From assembly GCA_040954595.2 (NCBI GenBank), contig CM082582.2, positions 13,454,001-13,518,000 on the forward strand: a stretch of 64,000 nt of DNA, written 5' to 3'. Positions 51,802 through 60,143 of the stretch are shown piece after piece. A program made the position numbers and the translations under genes. The notes under the pieces were generated by a model that did not search any database, was not told the DNA's origin, and saw only the letters and a list, made by a program, of their open reading frames with translations. Every line of letters begins with the position of its first letter. The first letter of the stretch is position 1. The stretch comes from Balanoglossus misakiensis (taxonomy: Eukaryota > Hemichordata).

Positions 51802-54352
51802 ATGGCGGCGTTACGGAACGGTGTCACACAGTGTCGAACGCTTTTGCGGGTCCACTCCGTGTCAACTGCACCTAGAGTAAGTAAACTGACCGATCATCTC
51901 AGTACTTGTCAGTAAAAATCAGTGGGCTGAGTTTTGAGATTATTTTTCTTGCATTACCAACAAAACACGGTAACCGGCTTTCCTGGCCTTGGTCACGTAA
52001 CCTGCTTGAACGTATGGATTTGAAATCGGCACGTCGTACAGGTCAACATTTTTATCGGTCACGGACATTTAGGGTTGGAACTTGTCTTAGATTTATTTAG
52101 TCTGTGCTTAGGTTATTATCAAATGACACGATTGAAGGGAACGCTTAAAACAGTTCAACAAATTTATTCTCACAAGTCAAAAATATACATGTAATCGATT
52201 TCATGGTGAGAACACTGGCACTGTGATATACATGTAACTGTATACGTACAGAACAGTGATTGCACTTTGTGTGGATTTTATTCTACTGTAACCCCCCAAT
52301 TCTGATGTGCCTTCTCATCTTCTGCTTCTTCTTTTCTTACCAGGCCAACATGTCAGTGTTTGCAAATTTATCACGCGGTAAAAAAGTGGTAAGACATCTA
52401 TTTCCCCATAAAACTTTCATCCCATAACAATCCAATCCAGGCAGATACAACAAACTTGGCTTTTGGGGCTTCATTGAAATCTCTAAGCCCATTTTGAAAG
52501 TCAAAGAATACAAAATATGAGAACTTCAAAATCCACCACCTTTTTTAATAGTATGTTGGGTTTTTTACTTTCAGGTTTTATCAGCCTTAGGTGCGCTAAC
52601 TGCTGGCGGTGTAGGTCTTGTAACTGCTCTAGAAATGTCTGTCAAAGCCCAAGAAGAAATGGATCTCCACTCCCCAAAGTATTCATGGGATCACAAAGGC
52701 ATGTTTTCATCTCTGGACCATAGAAGGTACTGGTGTACAACTTAATTGGTAATAAGTATCAAACATGTTTGTACTGGCATGGGATTAAATGCAGTGAGTC
52801 AAATATCCCAATGCATAATGTTTATATCACTGAATGCTGGCAATAATTACATTCGAGTCATCCTTGAATACCATTGGGAAGGAAGCGGGTATTTTATTCT
52901 AACTTTTCTTTTTTCAGCATTCGCCGTGGTTTCCAAGTCTATAAGCAAGTCTGTGCAGCGTGCCATAGTATGGACTACTTGGCTTTCCGTAACTTGGTGG
53001 GTGTGTGCTACAATGAAGCTGAGGCTAGGTTACTAGCAGAGGATGTAAGTTGCTTATAAGATACTTAAGAACTCAGAGTGAATTAGAAGTTAGATCATAA
53101 CGATGATATTGTCTATACTCATCATTCTGTCATCCCGACCATTACATTTGAATTGTATCTGTTGCCCATTGAATGTAGTCATACATGGAATTCTCATTGT
53201 GAACATTGCCAGGTGCAAGTAGAGGATGGTCCTAATGAAGAAGGTGAAATGTTCCAAAGACCTGGAAAATTATCAGACTATTTTCCAAAGCCGTATCCAA
53301 ATGAGGAAGCTGCCAGAGCTGCAAACAATGGTAAGTGCAGACATGTTGTTGTCACATTCCGGTAAACAGGGGCATCAATCCGTAGGGCATTCAAAATGAT
53401 ATCTTGCCAAAGACTAAGACGTCTGGTTGAATAATGCTACATCACCAAATAATGAGACACCATTGCAAATCCATAACTGTACTGTTTCATTAACAGGTGC
53501 ACTACCCCCAGATCTGAGTTATATCACTGCAGCCCGTCATGGAGGTGAGGATTACATCTTCTCGCTACTGACAGGCTACTGTGACCCACCAGCTGGCATT
53601 GAGATGCGTGAAGGTCTTTATTACAACCCCTACTTCCCTGGTGGCGCTATCGGAATGGCACAGCAGTTGTATGATGGTGCCGTGGAATATGACGATGGTA
53701 AGTCTAGTCATCTGTTGAACTTAGCAGAGTTTGAACATTGCCATGGCAATCTCTGCATGACCTCCTATTTACAGAACGACTTTTTCTCTCTGTTCTCCAG
53801 TTCTATGTGTAGAGGTAACCCTACTACCTACCATGCTTTTTACAAGAAACTCTTGTCTAAATAAAGTCTAATCTTTCCTTTTCAGGTACACACTCGTCAA
53901 TGAGTCAGATGGCTAAGGATGTGTGTGTTTTCCTCAGATGGGCAGCTGAACCAGAACATGACCAACGCAAGCGTATGGGTCTCAAAGTAAGTCCACTCAC
54001 TTATGCCTACATGATCTTTACACTGGATTTGATCTAGGTGTTAGAGTAAAAAAAACATTCTCTCCTATTCAGAGTCACTTTGATGACACAACATGAAAGA
54101 AACAAACACACCAGGGATTTTCACAAAATTAGATTTCAGATTTCTCTGGGGTTACCATGGTGTTGAGAGCCATTTTGAATTTCATATTGTGTGATTGATG
54201 AGTTTTAGATAAACCTTACCAATAATTTTTTTCTCCTTTTTTCTCAACAGGCCATAATGATCTTTTCGCTCTTAATAGGCTTCAGTTACTACCTGAAGAG
54301 ACACAAGTGGACAGTTCTCAAGAGTCGCAAATTAGCATATCGTCCACAATAA
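51802..54352 (+). CDS. CYC1: Cytochrome c1, heme protein of respiratory complex III
   Basis: Eight exons: 51802-51876, 52344-52388, 52575-52726, 52918-53044, 53213-53330, 53497-53697, 53886-53986, 54251-54352; 921 nt, 306 aa plus TAA, all phases consistent. Cytochrome c1 passes electrons from the Rieske protein to cytochrome c in the inner mitochondrial membrane. The heme-attachment motif CAACH is at 103-107 and the axial Met at about 226 ([12 protein letters not shown]). Other landmarks are [51 protein letters not shown] and a C-terminal membrane anchor ([19 protein letters not shown]). The N-terminal 25-residue exon, rich in Arg and Ser, begins a mitochondrial presequence, with the hydrophobic sorting segment [14 protein letters not shown] after it. 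Length is close to the animal norm. The ATG sits in a YY1-like ATGGCGG context. Confidence 0.97.
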
Positions 54353-54725
54353 CATCAGCTGTAAAGTTGTACGCCATGAATTCTTGACTTTTTAAAAGTG
54401 TGTGTAGCCCTTTTGTTTTATATTCTGTTCTGAGATGGTTTCTATCAAGATGGACCCCTGTTATAAAAAAAACCCTGAGAGGTAAACCAGACTGGGGAAT
54501 GATTATTGGTTTAGAGTAATTTGCTAAGTTGTGTGCAGTCCTGAAAAGTTAACTATTTAAATGTGTTCTGTCACAGGGAGTTCCTCCAGGTACATCAGAA
54601 TGTTGGGGGAAAAAGTTGTTTGTTCATATTCCACTGGCCAAAAATATACCACATGAAATATTGAGTCATTATGAGCAATCTATTGTATTATAATTAAAAA
54701 AAGTTCCATGTTCCAACAAAACAAA

Positions 54726-54731
54726 AATAAA
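54726..54731 (+). terminator. Polyadenylation signal AATAAA for CYC1
   Basis: Canonical hexamer 374 nt after the CYC1 stop, in an A-rich context, followed by T/G-rich sequence. Confidence 0.6.
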
Positions 54732-54792
54732 TATTATGCCTTCATACTTAACTTTTGCAGTATTGTGTCTTTATTTGTCCCCTTGGCCACAG

Positions 54793-54912
54793 CGAGTCTT
54801 GTGCTTTATGTTACGACACGCTCATCCTAGCAGTCAATCCCAACGACTCCAGTTCATGAGAAAGGTGCTGCGACTGAATGTCAAAGAAGAACAATTTGAA
54901 TATTCTGAGCTG
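54793..54912 (+). other. Orphan exon-like open block (120 nt)
   Basis: A pyrimidine-rich acceptor (tgtccccttggccacag) precedes 54793 and CTG|gtaatt ends the block at 54912. The 40 intervening codons are open in phase 0 (RVLCFMLRHAHP ... EEQFEYSEL). It lies just beyond the CYC1 polyadenylation signal. I do not recognise the peptide and find no partner exon. It could be a cassette or terminal exon of a read-through transcript, a gene fragment, or chance. Confidence 0.3.
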
Positions 54913-55626
54913 GTAATTTAGTCCAGAAGTGACGTCATACACACTAAGATACAGTCTCCAATGACAGTGAAAAAAAACATACTGCAAAACTTGCCAAGTT
55001 CATGATACAGCAACTGTATTGTTTATTTCCATAATATACAGTATAAGCTCAATTACCTAAAGTAAAACTTAAACTGATCATGTTTATACAATGAAAAACG
55101 GTTAGCCAATAGCGTCATCTGCAAGTCATTGAAAAGAGAACAGAAAATCCACAAGGGCATATAAAAGAAAAACAAGACAAAAAGACTTCAAAAAGTATAA
55201 TTCACATTTTGGAGGACAATCGACCATGAATATGAAAACGCAATACAAATCGTTTTGACTAGGCTTTAGTTAACATTTCAGGGTATATGACTGTGCTATT
55301 AACATATTAAACACCCTTGTGGTATATTCACTCGATAGAGACAAATGTTGCTGAAATTTAGTTTATTCTGACATACAGTAAATGAAATCCCAATGGACTT
55401 GGGGTAACTCTGTCGTGCTGCCAAAACATGAAGAAAAATCTCACACTCCTTGCATGCACGCTCACATAATTGAATGTTGTATATGTCGCGAGCGCTGATT
55501 GGATGACATCGAAATGTTGTCCAATGGCGCTATGTGTATTACACGGACAGAAACTACATGCCAGACGACAGTTCGATTATTCAATGTTTCTAATACGAAT
55601 TTGGCTAATTTGTGGCCGTTTGAGAA

Positions 55627-55773
55627 ATATAATCTCACACCAAGGATCTGGGATCATATTTCTCACACTCGTCTGGGATTTTTTGTCCCACACTCGGCTC
55701 GTGTGGGACAAAAAATCCCCAACTCGCGTGAGAAATATTGTCCCAGGTCCTTGGGAGTGCGTGAGTTTATTAC
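55627..55773. repeat. Long imperfect palindrome (foldback / MITE-like element)
   Basis: The left arm (ctcacaccaaggatctggga, tttctcacactcg, ctgggattttttgtcccaca) is mirrored in order by the right arm (tgtgggacaaaaaatcccc, cgcgtgagaaa, tcccaggtccttgg, gcgtgag) around a centre near 55696. The whole unit is about 145 bp with few mismatches. No open frame is needed to explain it. It has the look of a non-autonomous foldback element; a target-site duplication was not identified. Confidence 0.8.
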
Positions 55774-56497
55774 ATGTAGTCTTGCCTTGAGATAATTTAC
55801 CTTGACAATGTAACAAGATGTATTTCCCCGCTGTTCCATAGCTGCAAAACGTAACCGCGCTGCATGTTTGTAGAGTAAATTAAGGTACCTCCTTATCTAT
55901 TCCAAAGCTTTACTTCGCTTTTGTCAAACAGCGAATAGTCCGCATGAAAATCTCCCAGTGGAACGCAAAGAAGAAACTGAAGCCCACTTACAAGCACGTG
56001 CCGTGACGTGGCCAATTAATGATGTCATGAAAGATGCGCAGCGGTCAGCCGTTATTATCCAATCAAAACGGGGTACTAAATTGTTAGGCTATGACTAGCC
56101 AATCAGAAAAATAGACTGCTTATCTCAACAACACGAATTCGCCAATCAGAAAAAAGGTTTCCTATAGGCCTACATACATCTGCTGTGTTCAATCTGATTA
56201 TATGCATTCGGCCTATACATTAATCGCCGTTCTACTGCATGATTGAAGGTCAAAATTTTACTGACAGAAATAGTTAATACAATGTAATTATACCTGACGT
56301 CGGAAATATAACGTTCGATTAAATAACTACAAAAGAAACTAATCTTACGAAATTTGACACTACATGCACATTGAGATGTTGCATGTGTAATAGAAAAAAA
56401 AGAATAAATGGAGCAGGGGTTTAAAAGATTGAGCTTTAGGCTTATACTAATTTAATCAGATATGGATTTTGCTGAAAATCAAGGATTTCAAACCAAA

Positions 56498-59416
56498 TTA
56501 AACTGCGGACGATACTTGGTCTGACTGTTCAGCTTGTTTAGACTGTTGCGGCGAATTTTCATTATCTTCTTTATTGTGTATTTCGACAGCAGTAATATTC
56601 AGATTGTGAGACAGTGATGTTGATGGTGATATTGATGATTGCCCTTGTTCTGCTTCATATTCCAGCATCTTTTTGGTTTTCTTAATCTGGCGTTTGTCAT
56701 TGGCGGATGGGGTATCTGAAACCGTACGGTGTATTTCTCTGAGTTCAAATGACTGCAACTGCTGTCCAGATTCCGACTCACTTTCCATTCCATTAATTGT
56801 TGCCAACATCTCCGGCTCTGGTGATGCATGTTCAAACTTTTCCAATTCGTCATATTCCGGATGCTTGCAAGGTTTGATTTCTCCGATGTATACTCCATCA
56901 TTGTTGTACAAAAGGCGCGAAGAGTGACCTGCACATGTTACACTTTGATCGTCTGTCGCCCTTCGCACGTAATACTGCCTCGGTTGTGGTGTATTCGGTT
57001 TAGATGTGTGAACGCACGGACAGAACAGTTTCATGAATGCTTTCCTGTAATCACTGTTGCTCAAGAAGTAAATAATGGGATTCATCATACATGATGATTT
57101 GGCAAACATAGTTGGGATGATAAACAGGATTCGTGGCAAGTCATACGTGTAAACGGATACCACACTTACGACAGCGTATGGGGTCCACGCAATGCCAAAA
57201 CTAGCAACCATGGCCAAACACATCTGAAACGATAATAAGAAACGGCTTGGATGAAGATTTGCCATTGTGTAATACCGTGCGCATCCCGGCACTGTTAACA
57301 CTTAAAGAAAAACATATCGCCAGTTGCAGTCAAGGAAATCTTTCATATAATAAAATTAGGATAAACGAAATCTTATTAATTTCATCAAACCTTCCACAAA
57401 CTCTAAACAGCTAGAGTTAGAAGTGTAAAATACACAAGTATCGTTCAATCAGAGACCCTGGAGGTTCAGTCGGCATTGTTGGATCACGACTCGATGTCTT
57501 GGGGCGTTGATGACGTCAATTTATTCAATATAAGTGTTATCGGGCGAGGAAACAAATATGTCACGCAAGCATGCATTAGTACAAACATACAATTAAGAAA
57601 AAACATTACCATAACATTTCAGAAAGAGTTTTCTCTCAACTACAGTACACAAAAACGTATAATTGAGAAATTCTTACCACTGAAACTTTTTGTTGCGATT
57701 TGGTCACAGGGATGATGCGTTCAACTTGACGACCTGGTGGTTGTTTGTAAGGGTTGACCTGTTTGCTTCTTTTCATGACGTTAATGTAGCACCAAGTCAT
57801 GACAATGTAGTGAATTCCAAAACAGAAAATTATTGTGCCCCAGATGTAAGTGACGTCAGCCAGCGTTCGGCCATACCAGTTCATACTGCATGATGTGCCA
57901 AATGGTTCGAATGTATAGCTGCACCAACCAAAGAATGGCGGCGTGGTCCACAGCAGACCGTAAACCCAAAGTCCAAGAATTGCAAATGCTGTTCTTCTTC
58001 TGGTCAATTTGTGTTCTGTCAATGAAATATACAATTCTCACTCAACCGTAAGGATTACATCGGTAATCTATATCAATCTTACAAGCACGTATTATTACAT
58101 ACATACTATACGTACATACGTACGCGCACGCACGCACGCACACACACACACACACACACATACATAAATACATACATACATACATACATACATACATACA
58201 TACATACATACATAGTTACATACATACATACATACATATCTATACTTACTATATGATGGGAGGCATACCATGATATACCGATAAACGCTGATGACAACTA
58301 AACTAGAGATGGTACTCATCGAGAGTGTGAAACAGGAAAAAGCATAAAGCTGACAACCAATATTGCCAAACAACCATTTCTGTGCATAGCTTGATATTGT
58401 CGTCTCCGGGTACCCGAAGATAGAAATTCCAAGATCGCTGATTGCCACATTGATCAGAAGTAAGTCGATGCCTTGTCTTCGAAATATCTTGCCTTTGATG
58501 AAAACTACCAAAGCGGCGAAATTGCAAGATGTAGCAACCAGGCCTGAAATACAATCAATTTTGGCAAGATGACGCTAAATAGTTCAAAATACATCCATAA
58601 AATACTACTTATAGAAAATCGCCTTACGTAAACTTTTTTCTTCCATTAGTCCGCCAGCTAGGCTGATATAATTCGTTGCAACCGGCAAAAAAAGATACGG
58701 GTTTGAGTGAGACAAGCCTTGAATTGTATAACAAGCCCCCGGTTGGACATCGTCCGTTCGCTGACAAGACAAGACAAGAGCGAGACCTTGGTGGGCGAAA
58801 ATGCTGGTTGCGCGTTCAGAACAGTTTCATTAAAAACACAGTACGGGTGTAATCTCTTATCAAGGACTACAAAAAGATACGAGTGACCAATCTCAAACCG
58901 ATGTAGATGAATTGGCGGCGGGGGTCTCATCAAACCCGTCGATTGATGACTAGACGTATGCAATGTGGCCAGAGAGAGTAACATACGCAAATTCGGACGC
59001 GAAATCCAGGTGATAGTGATATAAATGCGCGAGATTTCATCACAGACCTTCAAGTAAAGTGGAATTGGTTGCAACTGTTGGCTAGTATTTTTGTAGCTAT
59101 TTGTTCAGAATATCAAAGACAGTTTCTTGTTCTATTCACGATGGCAAGTTATTGCCCGTTCTCCGCACTGAGCAATTCGCCCCCTCTCAGTTGAACTACA
59201 GGGTAAAACATTACTGGAACGATGTAACAAACTGAATCTCTTCATTAACCAGTGTACTGCAGCTACACCTCGTGGTCAACTGTTTTTCCCGACAACTTAT
59301 ATATGTACGATAGTAAAGAAAGTTATAAACATATTGTACGTACCAACTAGTGTCAAGTAAATCGCCATGCCATAATATTCCCCCTCGGAAAGCGTTATCT
59401 TGGGTTGGGTTTCCAT
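56498..59416 (-). CDS. Opsin, tetraopsin group, closest to Opn5/neuropsin
   Basis: Four exons in reading order: 59344-59416, 58250-58543, 57678-58015, 56498-57223; 1431 nt, 476 aa plus TAA, phases consistent. Start METQPKITLSEG gives a short N-terminus running straight into TM1. Opsin hallmarks: retinal Schiff-base Lys277 in TMFAKSSCMMNPIIYF, NPIIY at 283-287, disulfide Cys88 and Cys165, Tyr91 at the rhodopsin-113 position, and Glu159 in FEPFGTSC as likely counterion (rhodopsin 181). DLGIS, EPFGTSC and IAWTPYAVVSV match Opn5; GYP and the CLP after TM3 recall peropsin. The TM3 E/DRY motif is YRY (112-114), losing the acidic residue. After a Cys pair (LFCPCV) comes a tail of about 170 residues rich in Ser, Glu and Gln. 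It is expected to be a light-sensing GPCR; G-protein choice is unknown. Confidence 0.92.
58097..58238. repeat. Compound microsatellite, (TACA/CATA)n with (CGCA)n and (CA)n
   Basis: Runs of tacgcgcacgcacgca, cacaca and catacata in the opsin second intron, beginning within about 12 bases of the donor of the exon ending at 58250. It produces long spurious Met-Tyr-Val-Cys open frames on the minus strand. Confidence 0.97.
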
Positions 59417-60143
59417 CACCGCTCCAGAGAAATGTTCTCCGCTGCTCTATTCACCGTAGCACACAGATGGCACTGATGTTGATGTGCACGTGAAGTGAAA
59501 GTAAAGATGAAATGGAGATGCAACAGGTTGGCGTGTGGTCAACGTCAAAACCGTTTACACGATTATTTTTTCTGCTCCGCCTTTTTCAATTAACTTGGCC
59601 TTCTCCCGTGCGCAAGAAGTCAATTCTCTGATTGCAAAACACAAGGTTTCGTCGAGGGTGGTATGACGCATTGCTTACGGTTGCCATGGTGCCGACAGGA
59701 AACTGACGCCCAACAAGTCACGCCTTTATGCAGACACACCTTAGACACAATCCTAATGAAAAGCACGGTCACTGAGTGGAGTGACCATGTCAAAGGGACT
59801 CCAATGTCTCTACAGGCGCTGGTTACCTGGGTGTGGTTATGCAAGGGCCACATCTACTTTGTCAGTCTTTTTCTATGTAACAACCCAGGTGTCAAATGAC
59901 TTTTTACAATCACGAGATCCACTCATTTGCTTTTAAATCAAATTCCTGAGGCAGCATGTCTCATCCCCAAACCATGTCTCATTTTTACATGACATTTAGG
60001 ATTATAATTACATATTTTAATTTTGAGGAATACATCTATCATGGGTAAACTTTGAACACTGATGTCAGTTTTACTAATGAGAGAAAATTGTATGCAGTGT
60101 ATGCAACTTGATGAAGTTGGTGAAGTTCTTGAAATGCTGCTAT
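59417..60143. other. 5' flank of the opsin and 3' flank of the dihydrodiol dehydrogenase gene
   Basis: No coding support. Near 59765-59784 there is a palindromic word (ggtcact ... agtgacc). A minus-strand ATTAAA (plus tttaat at 60016-60021) could end the neighbouring transcript. 59951-59982 resembles a piece of the neighbouring terminal exon (see the separate entry). Confidence 0.4.
59951..59982 (-). repeat. Short duplicate of part of the DHDH terminal exon
   Basis: gcagcatgtctcatccccaa ... accatgtctcat repeats 60182-60209 (gcagcatgtaccccaaacc ... atgtctcat) with a small insertion. The source segment encodes the end of [12 protein letters not shown]; the copy lies in the 3' flank and is not coding. 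Confidence 0.7.

Larger units (their letters stand above)
54353..56497. other. Convergent CYC1/opsin interval
   Basis: Contains the CYC1 3' UTR and its AATAAA, the orphan open block at 54793-54912, and the long palindrome centred near 55696. Between 55.83 and 56.16 kb the recurring phrase ccaatcaga/ccaatcaaa (56059, 56098, 56141) brings several CCAAT-type words, but there is no start codon nearby that I can link to it. Confidence 0.5.

Noticed and set aside
53702-53864. Continuation of the CYC1 open frame past 53697
   Set aside because: Intron read-through; gtaagt donor at 53698 and the in-phase exon at 53886 restore the conserved [15 protein letters not shown].
54736-54921. Full 61-codon open frame as a stand-alone small gene
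   Set aside because: The ATG lies before the acceptor-like site and the first codons look like a polypyrimidine tract; only the 120-nt core is kept as a candidate.
58095-58511. Long minus-strand frame with Met-Tyr-Val-Cys repeats fused to opsin exon 2
   Set aside because: Read-through of the intron microsatellite past a clear gtaagt donor at 58249.
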